Shown here piece after piece: positions 1 through 4,736 of a stretch of 6,165 nucleotides of DNA. Source of the DNA: Pseudomonadota bacterium (GTDB lineage: Bacteria; SAR324; XYD2-FULL-50-16; JAHJRI01); contig JAKSDL010000153.1 of NCBI GenBank assembly GCA_022360105.1, positions 1 to 6,165 of the forward strand. Reading direction: 5' to 3'. Position 1 is the stretch's first letter, and every line of letters starts with the position of its first letter. Below the pieces are notes generated by a model, which worked only from the letters and a program-made list of their open reading frames with translations, searched no databases and was not told the origin of the DNA. Position numbers and translations under genes: made by a program.

Positions 1-371
1 CCGACAAGAGGAGAGTCAAAAATGCCGTCAAAGGACATGGCATTTTTGGCAAAGCCGACATGAGCCTCGGAAAATGCGGGTACAATAATAAATGAGACAC
101 CATTTTCAGCGTAGCCTTCCGGTATTGCAGACAGTTCTTCGGCTCCGTACGCCCTAATCGACTGAAGTTTATTGGAATCCTCCAGTTCTCTGACGTGAAT
201 TTTTTCTTTTGTCGTGATACCCCCCTCATCTCCCATGAAATATGGAATGGTTCCTCCAATCCAGTTTCCTTTGGGCAAAGCTGCCAAAAGGGCCTCATCG
301 CCTGCCAATAATAGGGTTTTTCCATCCTGAATTAGACCGGAAGTCTCTTCAACTGAGTGTAACGTTTTCAT
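1..371 (-). CDS. Conserved uncharacterised protein, N-terminal part (possibly DUF6976-type)
   Basis: Reading the minus strand from the ATG at 369-371 gives 123 uninterrupted codons that run off the left edge, so the C-terminus is missing. The protein begins MKTLHSVEETSGLIQDGKTL. It contains LLLAGDEALLAALPKGNWIG (residues 21-40), a GTIPYFMGDEGG stretch (41-52) and a hydrophobic FIIVPAFSEAHVGFAKNA block (about 91-108). There is no signal peptide or membrane segment in this part. The GNWIGGTIPYFM pattern resembles, from memory only, bacterial proteins annotated as DUF6976; no catalytic role is known to me. The start is supported by a GAGG-type Shine-Dalgarno about 8 nt upstream. It lies 13 bp downstream of the small gene ending at 385, so the two are very probably co-transcribed. 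Coding status is firm; the family name is tentative. Confidence 0.85.
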   Translation of the reverse strand, partial: MKTLHSVEETSGLIQDGKTLLLAGDEALLAALPKGNWIGGTIPYFMGDEGGITTKEKIHVRELEDSNKLQSIRAYGAEELSAIPEGYAENGVSFIIVPAFSEAHVGFAKNAMSFDGIFDSPLV

Positions 372-384
372 AATATTCCCTCGT

Positions 385-603
385 TTATTTAAAGATAGCT
401 TGGATATCGTCGGCCAGGCTGTCTTCATTTTTTGTAAAAAAGTCGTAAGCCAGTTTAATTAGCTCATCAATAGATAACCTGTGACTTTTGACTTTTATGG
501 CTGTTAGAAAAATTCGTGTTTGAAGTGAAGAAACGATGTCTTTATATTCTTCAGGATTTTCAACAATTTTCTTCCAGCATTGATCCGAAATATTTGGAAT
601 CAT
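385..603 (-). CDS. Small helical protein of unknown function (72 aa)
   Basis: This complete short gene begins MIPNISDQCWKKIVENPEEY and ends DSLADDIQAIFK. The composition is charged and amphipathic, with no signal peptide, no transmembrane stretch and only one cysteine (C9), so a small soluble, mostly alpha-helical protein is likely. I do not recognise a family. Evidence that it is real: a GGGAG ribosome binding site lies 7 nt before the ATG, a well-formed promoter lies about 115 nt upstream, and it is followed after 13 bp by a larger conserved gene on the same strand with its own Shine-Dalgarno. Being first in a two-gene unit, it could be a partner or regulator of the downstream protein, but that is inference from position alone. 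Confidence 0.75.
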   Translation of the reverse strand: MIPNISDQCWKKIVENPEEYKDIVSSLQTRIFLTAIKVKSHRLSIDELIKLAYDFFTKNEDSLADDIQAIFK

Positions 604-719
604 TGTTTTCTCCCATGGTAGGTTTTACCTGTTACGGTACCCGCAAGTAATGCGTTATATCACCACTGCCGCCAGTACAAGAGAATGAGTCACTACTCGT
701 ACATTATTGGGCAGAAACG
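604..719 (-). other. Predicted 5' leader of the small-protein operon
   Basis: The promoter at 726-754 would start transcription near position 719, leaving about 115 nt before the ATG at 603. This stretch holds several short inverted repeats: GAGT/ACTC (687-690 and 695-698), flanked by GTAC at 675-678 and 699-702; ACTG/CAGT (665-668 and 673-676); CGCA/TGCG (642-645 and 651-654); and AGGT/ACCT (620-623 and 627-630). Each stem is only 4 bp and there is no T-tract, so no known riboswitch or attenuator is recognised. The rest of the 604-926 gap is covered by the promoter entries and a weak palindrome. Confidence 0.3.
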
Positions 720-725
720 TATTTT

Positions 726-754
726 ATCATAACCCGTTATAAGCGATTTTGCAA
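726..754 (-). promoter_or_regulatory. Sigma70-like promoter for the small-protein operon
   Basis: On the minus strand a TTGCAA -35 box (749-754) and a TATGAT -10 box (726-731) are separated by exactly 17 bp. Four of six -35 bases and five of six -10 bases match consensus. It points toward the gene starting at 603 and is the best promoter match in the divergent intergenic region. Confidence 0.6.
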
Positions 755-824
755 TGAATTACTAAATTCCGGATTTTTTTTGAATGGCTTCATGAAAGGA
801 ATTTCGGGGCTGGAGACCAGAATA

Positions 825-838
825 AACTATCGATCGTT
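825..838. repeat. Imperfect palindrome AACTATCGATCGTT, possible operator
   Basis: Twelve of 14 positions are self-complementary. The palindrome lies about 17 bp upstream of a TTGACA element in front of the aminotransferase gene, a position where a transcription factor could act on either divergent promoter. The central CGATCG could occur by chance, and no second copy is seen in the window. Confidence 0.2.
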
Positions 839-854
839 ATCATTTTAATCCTGC

Positions 855-897
855 TTGACAACATGTATTCTTGAACCGTAAACAGTTGGGATATAAA
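855..897 (+). promoter_or_regulatory. Candidate promoter region for the aminotransferase gene
   Basis: A perfect TTGACA lies at 855-860, but the best -10 at proper spacing is only TAAACA (879-884, 18-bp spacer). Alternatively TATAAA (892-897) can pair with TTGAAC (871-876) over a short 15-bp spacer. Either choice puts the transcript start 20-40 nt ahead of the ATG at 927. The region is a credible promoter; the exact element is unresolved. Confidence 0.4.
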
Positions 898-926
898 AAC
901 TACCTTGAGACTGACTGGAGTTAGAG

Positions 927-2141
927 ATGATGACACTTAATGAAAAATTCAAAGCCCTTGAAACGGAAAATGCTCCCGGACAGGAGGGTCGACAAAACGT
1001 TGATAATCTTAATGAGATCATGCGTGGCGATAAGCTGAATGGAGTTCCCGTCGATTTCTCGCATGGAGATGTAGACGCCTTTCCGCCAACACCAGGCTCT
1101 TCCGCTGCATGGAATGCCGGCTATGAAAAAGGGGCTAAACAAGCCTACACCGAGTATCGCGGTGAAGCACAAATCAGGCAGGGATTGGCCGATCGCCTTG
1201 GCAGGTTTACGGGACGAAAAATCTCAGCCGATAGCGAAATAATCATCACCCCGGGAACTCAAGGCGCATTGTTTCTTGCACTGGGTGCAACCGTGGCTTC
1301 AGGGACAAAAGTAGCTGTAATTGAGCCCGATTATTTCGCCAACCGGAAACTCGTCAAGTTTTTCGGTGGTGAAATAGTGCCTGTTTCTCTGAATTATCTG
1401 GGTGCTTCATCTGAGAACGGCCCTGATCTCAATAGACTTGAAGAAGCATTCAAGAGCGATACGGAAGTCTTTGTCTTCTCGACACCAAACAACCCGACAG
1501 GCCTGGTATATTCGCCAGATTCAATCGATCAGATTTCAGTACTCGCAGCAAAACACCATGTAACCATAATCGTGGATCAACTCTATTCCCGAATGCTTTA
1601 CAGCGGCGAAGTGTACACTCATCTCCGCGCCTGTAAAACGCGACCGGAAAATCTATTAACCATTATGGGACCTTCAAAAACGGAATCTCTCAGTGGATTC
1701 CGCCTTGGAGCTGCATTTGGCACATCCGGCTTGATTGACCGCATGGAACGACTCCAGGCAATTGTTTCCCTGCGAGCAGCCGGATACAATCAAGCCGCAC
1801 TTGATACCTGGTTTCATGAACCTTCAGGCTGGATGGAAAACAGAGTTCGTGAGCATGAAGTCATACGAGATGATCTGCTCAAAATCTTCAGGGAAGCTGA
1901 TTTTGTTACAGCAAAACCGCAGGCGGGCAGCTACCTTTTTCCCAAATTACCGCCCCTTAAGGTCGATTTGTATACATTTGTACGATTACTCAGACATCAG
2001 GCGGCAGTCACCGTGACACCAGGGACGGAATTCGCACCGAGTTCAAACGACAGCATTCGACTAAATTTTTCACAGGATCACACTGCTGCCGTCTCTGCAG
2101 TGAAACGAATCATAAAAATGGCCGAGATCTATTCTAAATGA
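927..2141 (+). CDS. PLP-dependent aminotransferase, class I/II (fold type I)
   Basis: This complete 404-residue protein has the usual length for a class I/II aminotransferase. It is predicted to be cytoplasmic, moving an amino group between an amino acid and a 2-oxo acid through pyridoxal phosphate. Hallmarks in order: YTEYRGEAQIR (74-84), matching the family's substrate/cofactor-proximal tyrosine and glycine segment; the phosphate-binding TPGTQGAL loop (108-115); STPNNPTG (185-192), with the conserved Asn; VDQLYSR (216-222), where D217 would contact the pyridine nitrogen and Y220 the cofactor; SKTESLSGFRLG (250-261), where K251 is the Schiff-base lysine and R259 a phosphate ligand; and SIRLNFS (376-382), where R378 would bind the substrate carboxylate. 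All key residues are present. GGAG at 917-920 precedes tandem ATG codons (927 and 930), so either methionine could initiate. It diverges from the operon at 385-603. The substrate cannot be named from sequence; a broad aspartate/aromatic/N-acyl-diamine type is possible. Confidence 0.95.
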   Translation: MMTLNEKFKALETENAPGQEGRQNVDNLNEIMRGDKLNGVPVDFSHGDVDAFPPTPGSSAAWNAGYEKGAKQAYTEYRGEAQIRQGLADRLGRFTGRKISADSEIIITPGTQGALFLALGATVASGTKVAVIEPDYFANRKLVKFFGGEIVPVSLNYLGASSENGPDLNRLEEAFKSDTEVFVFSTPNNPTGLVYSPDSIDQISVLAAKHHVTIIVDQLYSRMLYSGEVYTHLRACKTRPENLLTIMGPSKTESLSGFRLGAAFGTSGLIDRMERLQAIVSLRAAGYNQAALDTWFHEPSGWMENRVREHEVIRDDLLKIFREADFVTAKPQAGSYLFPKLPPLKVDLYTFVRLLRHQAAVTVTPGTEFAPSSNDSIRLNFSQDHTAAVSAVKRIIKMAEIYSK

Positions 2142-2185
2142 GGTAAACCTCAAAATCACACAAGAAAAACTACAGGACATATTAA

Positions 2186-2204
2186 ATCCGATGCAGGATC
2201 GGAT
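2186..2204. repeat. Perfect inverted repeat after the aminotransferase gene
   Basis: ATCCGAT (2186-2192) and ATCGGAT (2198-2204) form a 7-bp stem around a 5-nt loop, 45 bp after the aminotransferase stop. No run of T follows, so it does not look like an intrinsic terminator. It may protect the mRNA 3' end or be incidental. Confidence 0.35.
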
Positions 2205-2236
2205 CCGTCTGGTTCAATAATTAATCAAGCTACATG

Positions 2237-2260
2237 CTCTTCGTGTCTTCGTGGTAAAAA
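2237..2260 (-). repeat. CACGAAGA-type short dispersed repeat
   Basis: The plus strand shows two 8-bp units, CTCTTCGT and GTCTTCGT, then GGTAAAAA. On the minus strand this reads ACCACGAAGACACGAAGAG. I recall this motif recurring in non-coding DNA of many environmental bacteria, often mistranslated as HEDTKDTK-like peptides. No gene lies here and the sequence sits in the 218-bp gap before the SRPBCC gene. Confidence 0.45.
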
Positions 2261-2280
2261 CGGACAAAGGCTATTTATGC

Positions 2281-2309
2281 TGAACAGATACAAAATGTTT
2301 CAGTATAAT
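2281..2309 (+). promoter_or_regulatory. Sigma70-like promoter for the SRPBCC gene
   Basis: A perfect TATAAT (2304-2309) is preceded at exactly 17 bp by TGAACA (2281-2286), which matches four of six -35 consensus bases. The transcript would start near 2316 and have a leader of about 45 nt, so this gene need not depend on read-through from the aminotransferase. Confidence 0.55.
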
Positions 2310-2313
2310 ACAA

Positions 2314-2335
2314 GTTATGCGTCACAAGGCATAAC
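2314..2335. promoter_or_regulatory. 7-bp perfect inverted repeat over the predicted transcription start
   Basis: GTTATGC (2314-2320) and GCATAAC (2329-2335) are exact reverse complements around an 8-nt spacer. The repeat begins 5 bp after the TATAAT and covers the expected +1. It could be a repressor operator or, in RNA, a 5'-end stem-loop ahead of the ribosome binding site at 2348-2352. Confidence 0.45.
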
Positions 2336-2359
2336 CATTGTCCAATCAGGAGTGTATAA

Positions 2360-2824
2360 ATGGAAAACATCCATTCAGCGGTTGTAGAAACGCAAATGCT
2401 TATTCGCAGGCCGATTGCCGAGGTTTTCGAGGCATTTGTAAACCCAGAAATCACCACTAAATTCTGGTTTACAAAGAGCAGTGGGCGGCTTGAACAGGGA
2501 AAAAAGATACGTTGGGATTGGGAGATGTTCGGTGTTGGCGATGAGCTAACAGTCAAAAAGCTTGAAAAGAACCGATCTATACTGGTTGAGTGGGATAGTG
2601 ATTCAACTTCCGTGGAATGGGTTTTTGAGCCTCAGGGGGATAAGAATACATTGGTAAAGATATCCAATTGGGGGTTCCCAGGTAGTAATAATGAGGTTTT
2701 GTCCCAGGCAGTTGATTCGAAAGGCGGGTACACGATGGTCCTTGCGGGACTCAAAGCATGGCTGGAGTACGGTATCGAACTCAATCTGGTACCTGACCAG
2801 TTCCCGGATGGGTGTCCGGGATGA
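2360..2824 (+). CDS. SRPBCC / AHSA1-like domain protein
   Basis: This complete 154-residue protein is one START/Bet v1-like (SRPBCC) domain of the AHSA1 (Aha1 C-terminal-like) type. It opens with a beta strand and the helix typical of the fold, VETQMLIRRPIAEVFEAFVN (9-28). It continues with TTKFWF (32-37), a strand ending in GKKIRWDWEMFG (47-58), strands at SILVEWDSDSTSVEWVFEP (73-91) and NTLVKISNWGF (96-106), and the long C-terminal helix TMVLAGLKAWLEYGIELNLV (125-144). This order fits the family, whose members form a hydrophobic pocket; ligands and activities vary, so none is assigned. It should be cytoplasmic, with no signal peptide. An AGGAG site at 2348-2352 lies 7 nt before the ATG and fixes the start. 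Its own TATAAT and an inverted repeat lie upstream. The next gene, Rid, starts 105 bp downstream. Confidence 0.88.
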   Translation: MENIHSAVVETQMLIRRPIAEVFEAFVNPEITTKFWFTKSSGRLEQGKKIRWDWEMFGVGDELTVKKLEKNRSILVEWDSDSTSVEWVFEPQGDKNTLVKISNWGFPGSNNEVLSQAVDSKGGYTMVLAGLKAWLEYGIELNLVPDQFPDGCPG

Positions 2825-2831
2825 GTTTTGC

Positions 2832-2849
2832 GTATACTTTTAAGTGTAT
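2832..2849. repeat. Palindrome GTATACTTTTAAGTGTAT in the SRPBCC-Rid gap
   Basis: This AT-rich near-palindrome is centred on TT (2840-2841): apart from the central TT, all positions pair except two G:T oppositions (2835/2846 and 2832/2849). It starts 7 bp after the SRPBCC stop and lies upstream of the Rid promoter. It could be an operator or a weak mRNA 3' hairpin; a 2-nt loop makes RNA folding at the apex strained. Confidence 0.3.
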
Positions 2850-2864
2850 CAAGAACGACCAGCT

Positions 2865-2886
2865 AAGCTATGACCAGTCAGCTTTT
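2865..2886 (+). terminator. Weak terminator-like stem-loop after the SRPBCC gene
   Basis: AAGC (2865-2868) pairs with GCTT (2881-2884). Inside it, after a TA bulge, TGA (2871-2873) pairs with TCA (2878-2880) around a CCAG loop. A short T-run (2883-2886) follows. The stem is short, bulged and not GC-rich, so termination would be inefficient. The same DNA overlaps the -35 area of the Rid promoter. Confidence 0.25.
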
Positions 2887-2900
2887 CCAATCATTATAAT
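2870..2900 (+). promoter_or_regulatory. Candidate promoter for the Rid-family gene
   Basis: A perfect TATAAT (2895-2900) stands 29 bp ahead of the ATG at 2930. The best -35 is ATGACC (2870-2875), with a long 19-bp spacer, so the promoter may need an activator. GACCAG occurs twice at a 15-bp offset (2857-2862 and 2872-2877) over and just upstream of this -35 region. Confidence 0.4.
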
Positions 2901-2929
2901 GCTCACCTGCAAAGCAATAAGGAGCTTTT

Positions 2930-3316
2930 ATGGAAAGAATCAATATTTCTTCAGGAAATCCCTTTGAACCCGTATTCGGCTATTGTCGTGCTGTTCGCCT
3001 CGGAAACCAGATTCACGTTGCCGGAACAACAGCGCCTGCCCCTTATGACCGGGAAAATGCTTACGAACAGGCAAAAGCGGCACTAAAGATTATACGGAAT
3101 GCTCTTATCGAGGCAAAAGCTGATATGAAAGATGTGGTTCGTACCGTTGTTTATGTGACTGATATGGCAAACCTGGATGAGGTGGCAAAAGCTCATAATG
3201 AGGCATTTGCAGACATCCGGCCGGCTTCTACTGTGGTTGCAGTAGTCGCATTGGCAGGACCCGATGATCTCGTAGAAATTGAGGCTTATGCGATAGTAAA
3301 TGAGGATAAAGCCTAA
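2930..3316 (+). CDS. Rid (YjgF/YER057c/UK114) family protein lacking the catalytic Arg
   Basis: This complete 128-residue protein matches the usual single-domain Rid length, a chorismate-mutase-like fold that forms trimers with ligand pockets between subunits. Family signatures: GYCRAVRLGNQIHVAGTTA (17-35), including the conserved AG turn; the helix EQAKAALKIIRNALIEA (46-62); the VVRTVVYVTDM strand (69-79); the helix AKAHNEAF (86-93); and the C-terminal RPASTVVAVVALAGPDDLVE (97-116) followed by IEAYAI. True RidA deaminates reactive enamines/imines released by PLP enzymes, using an Arg in a PARS motif (Arg105 in E. coli). Here that position is S100 in PAST, while the partner glutamate appears kept as E116. 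It therefore belongs with Arg-less Rid subfamilies, which are not expected to have classic imine deaminase activity, so I withhold the name ridA. AAGGAG at 2919-2924, 5 nt before the ATG, fixes the start. It converges on the gene at 3321-4349. Confidence 0.93.
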   Translation: MERINISSGNPFEPVFGYCRAVRLGNQIHVAGTTAPAPYDRENAYEQAKAALKIIRNALIEAKADMKDVVRTVVYVTDMANLDEVAKAHNEAFADIRPASTVVAVVALAGPDDLVEIEAYAIVNEDKA

Positions 3317-3328
3317 CCTATCAGTTAG
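3313..3328. terminator. Small hairpin spanning both convergent stop codons
   Basis: CTAAC (3313-3317) pairs with GTTAG (3324-3328) around CTATCA. The 5-bp stem contains the Rid TAA (3314-3316), and the loop contains the opposing TGA (3321-3323 read on the minus strand). It is the only inverted repeat at the junction. It is too weak and lacks a proper T-tract, so a role as bidirectional terminator is possible but unproven. Confidence 0.2.
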
Positions 3329-4349
3329 TTCTTGAAAGCCCTGTCATGGTAATTGAAGGTTCTGTCCAAATCCTGTCCCATACCAGCCGGAGTTGGCTCA
3401 GATCAAATTCAGGTTCCACTTCACTGCTTTTAGTGGGAATGATGTTACCTTCTTTGATCTCACCAACTTTAAACTGAAATACGTAAACCGGTTCCAACCC
3501 CATCCGCAGATCTTTGATAACGATGTCACTTTGAATCTGCTCCACAGCATAGTTGTTGTGGGTAAACCACTGCAATCGCTTAACCGGCCAATGATCTTGC
3601 AAAGAATCCAAGAGCTGCTTTTGGATGGGATACTGCTGGAAAGTGACTCGTCTGTTTTCGTCAAAGATGGAATAAAACCCTTCATAGTATTTATCGTCAT
3701 CCATTACCAAAACCCGCCACAAAAGGGTATTAAAAGGAGCTGCAATGGTAAGAACCTGGTTGTGAGAGATATTTTGCAAATTCAGGGTCTCTTTCGCTAC
3801 CCCGTTAACGTGGGCTTTAACACCAATTGTCCAGACCAGGTACAAGGAGCTTAATCCCAGCCCTATCTTATTGAGGGTATGCCCCGTCAATTTGTTACGA
3901 GACAAGACCAGCGCCAACAAGACACCCGTGATCAGGGGCAAGGAATAGACCGGGTCGATAATGAATACTGTTGACCACATAACGGGTGGCGTTTGCAGGG
4001 GCCAGAATATTTGAGTACCGTATACGGTCAAACAATCAAGTAATATATGTGTTGTGAACGCTAGAAAAACAAGAGTAATCCAGCGCTTTCGATATTGAAT
4101 GGTTTTCGGATTCAACTTTAAAATCAACCAAACAAAAAGGGGCGTCAACAGCGTTAACACGAACAGCGAATGACTGGCACTCCTGTGATAGGTAAAATCC
4201 TTGACAGCGTCACCCAGGGGAATCAATACATCAAGATCCGGAAACATTCCGCAGAATGCTCCCCATAAAACAGCACGATTACCAATTTTCTTCCCCAGGG
4301 TCGCCTCTCCTATGGCTGCGCCTAAAGCAATTTGTGTCACCGAATCCAT
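3321..4349 (-). CDS. YdjM-like membrane-bound metal-dependent hydrolase
   Basis: This complete 342-residue inner-membrane protein matches the YdjM / DUF457 family of predicted metal-dependent hydrolases. It opens with the family hallmark MDSVTQIALGAAIGEATLGK, followed by GNRAVLWGAFCGMFPDLDVL (23-42, PDLD at 37-40), HRSASHS (55-61), THILLDCLTVYGTQIFWP (100-117, with H101 and D105) and IIDPVY (130-135, D132). The His and Asp residues would bind metal near the membrane face. Hydrophobic helices lie at about 62-80, 91-107, 125-150 and 161-178. Residues about 180-342 form a polar, beta-rich C-terminal region absent from the short YdjM of E. coli but seen in longer relatives. The substrate is unknown. 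The start is supported by the conserved N-terminus; the Shine-Dalgarno is weak (ACGGA about 9 nt upstream). It ends 4 bp from the convergent Rid gene. No LexA-type box was found upstream. Confidence 0.9.
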   Translation of the reverse strand: MDSVTQIALGAAIGEATLGKKIGNRAVLWGAFCGMFPDLDVLIPLGDAVKDFTYHRSASHSLFVLTLLTPLFVWLILKLNPKTIQYRKRWITLVFLAFTTHILLDCLTVYGTQIFWPLQTPPVMWSTVFIIDPVYSLPLITGVLLALVLSRNKLTGHTLNKIGLGLSSLYLVWTIGVKAHVNGVAKETLNLQNISHNQVLTIAAPFNTLLWRVLVMDDDKYYEGFYSIFDENRRVTFQQYPIQKQLLDSLQDHWPVKRLQWFTHNNYAVEQIQSDIVIKDLRMGLEPVYVFQFKVGEIKEGNIIPTKSSEVEPEFDLSQLRLVWDRIWTEPSITMTGLSRTN

Positions 4350-4460
4350 ATCAACATTCCGTCAAAACTCTATTTAAAAGGGTCGCAAAATGATAATTTT
4401 ATCCCAAGCAATCTGTGAAAGCCATAGCTGAATCTGGCCAACTATCCCAAAATGCAGTCA
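4350..4460. other. Non-coding DNA upstream of the YdjM-like gene
   Basis: This is the left part of the 387-bp gap between divergent genes. It must contain the promoter of the minus-strand YdjM-like gene. A TAAAAT is present on the minus strand about 45 nt upstream of the ATG, but no convincing -35 is spaced to it. No coding region or RNA gene is recognised here. Confidence 0.3.
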
Positions 4461-4543
4461 GCTCCGGAGGAGCGGCATATAGTAGCCGGTGGCGTCAACC
4501 ACCGGTGTAATCTTCCTGAGTTCTCAGCCCCGTAGGGGCGGCA
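4461..4543. repeat. Compact palindrome cluster (REP-like dispersed repeat)
   Basis: Four inverted repeats are packed into 83 bp. GCTCC-GGA-GGAGC spans 4461-4473. CCGGTGG (4486-4492) pairs with CCACCGG (4499-4505) around CGTCAA. CTGAG-TT-CTCAG spans 4516-4527, sharing one base with GCCCC-GTA-GGGGC at 4527-4539. The first and last units also form a direct repeat: GCTCCGGAGGAGCGGCA (4461-4477) and GCCCCGTAGGGGCGGCA (4527-4543) match at 14 of 17 positions and are offset by exactly 66 bp. It is more GC-rich than the AT-rich flanks. From memory, very similar GCCCCGTAGGGGCGGCA units recur in intergenic DNA of many environmental bacteria, so this is probably a member of a dispersed repeat family, not a gene. 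It lies between the promoters of two divergent genes. Confidence 0.7.
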
Positions 4544-4594
4544 CAAAAGCTTCTCTACTCCTGTCTCATAAATACATCATTCATCTAATAACCG

Positions 4595-4626
4595 TAAAAC
4601 CTTAAAAAACCATTTTTACTGTTTTA
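4595..4626. repeat. AT-rich nested inverted repeat upstream of the ABC operon
   Basis: The outer arms TAAAAC (4595-4600) and GTTTTA (4621-4626) enclose inner arms TAAAAA (4603-4608) and TTTTTA (4613-4618) around ACCA, with a 2x2 CT/CT mismatch between them. The low GC makes a stable RNA stem unlikely, so a protein-binding site or bent AT-rich DNA is the more natural reading. Low-complexity chance is possible. Confidence 0.25.
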
Positions 4627-4675
4627 GTTATTGCTCAGCATGAAATATTATAAAGATTAGAAAAGATAAATTATT

Positions 4676-4704
4676 TTGGACAAGCGTTTAACGCCCCTTA
4701 AAAC
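4676..4704 (+). promoter_or_regulatory. Weak candidate promoter for the ABC transporter operon
   Basis: TTGGAC (4676-4681) and TAAAAC (4699-4704) are 17 bp apart and would start transcription about 25 nt before the ATG at 4737. The match is modest (three and four of six bases). A TATAAA at about 4650 is an alternative without a well-spaced -35. Confidence 0.25.
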
Positions 4705-4736
4705 TCATCGATAAACCCTTAAACTAAGCGGATTGA

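Noticed and set aside
921..1172. 83-codon minus-strand frame at the aminotransferase start
   Set aside because: Antisense to the conserved N-terminus of the aminotransferase and overlapping its ribosome binding region.
1735..2016. 93-codon alternate frame inside the aminotransferase
   Set aside because: The real frame encodes conserved aminotransferase sequence here; the alternate frame shows no domain.
2186..2204. Rho-independent terminator of the aminotransferase gene
   Set aside because: The 7-bp stem is good but is followed by CCGTCTGG, not a T-tract.
2275..2556. 93-codon minus-strand frame over the SRPBCC promoter and start
   Set aside because: Antisense to a confident gene and covers its promoter; no family resemblance.
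3398..3700. 100-codon minus-strand frame inside the YdjM-like gene
   Set aside because: Same strand, different frame from a well-supported gene; low-complexity Ser/Lys-rich translation without family features.
3393..3854. 153-codon open frame on the plus strand
   Set aside because: It lies wholly antisense to the YdjM-like gene, whose protein has clear family motifs; the plus-strand translation shows no recognisable domain and no good ribosome binding site.
4350..4440. LexA (SOS) box upstream of the YdjM-like gene, as ydjM of E. coli is LexA-controlled
   Set aside because: No CTGT-N8-ACAG-like site is present; the closest, CTATGGCTTTCACAG on the minus strand, has the wrong spacing and a mismatch.
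4461..4543. CRISPR array
   Set aside because: Only two imperfect 17-bp direct copies with a 49-bp interval that is itself palindromic; no regular repeat-spacer pattern and no cas genes.
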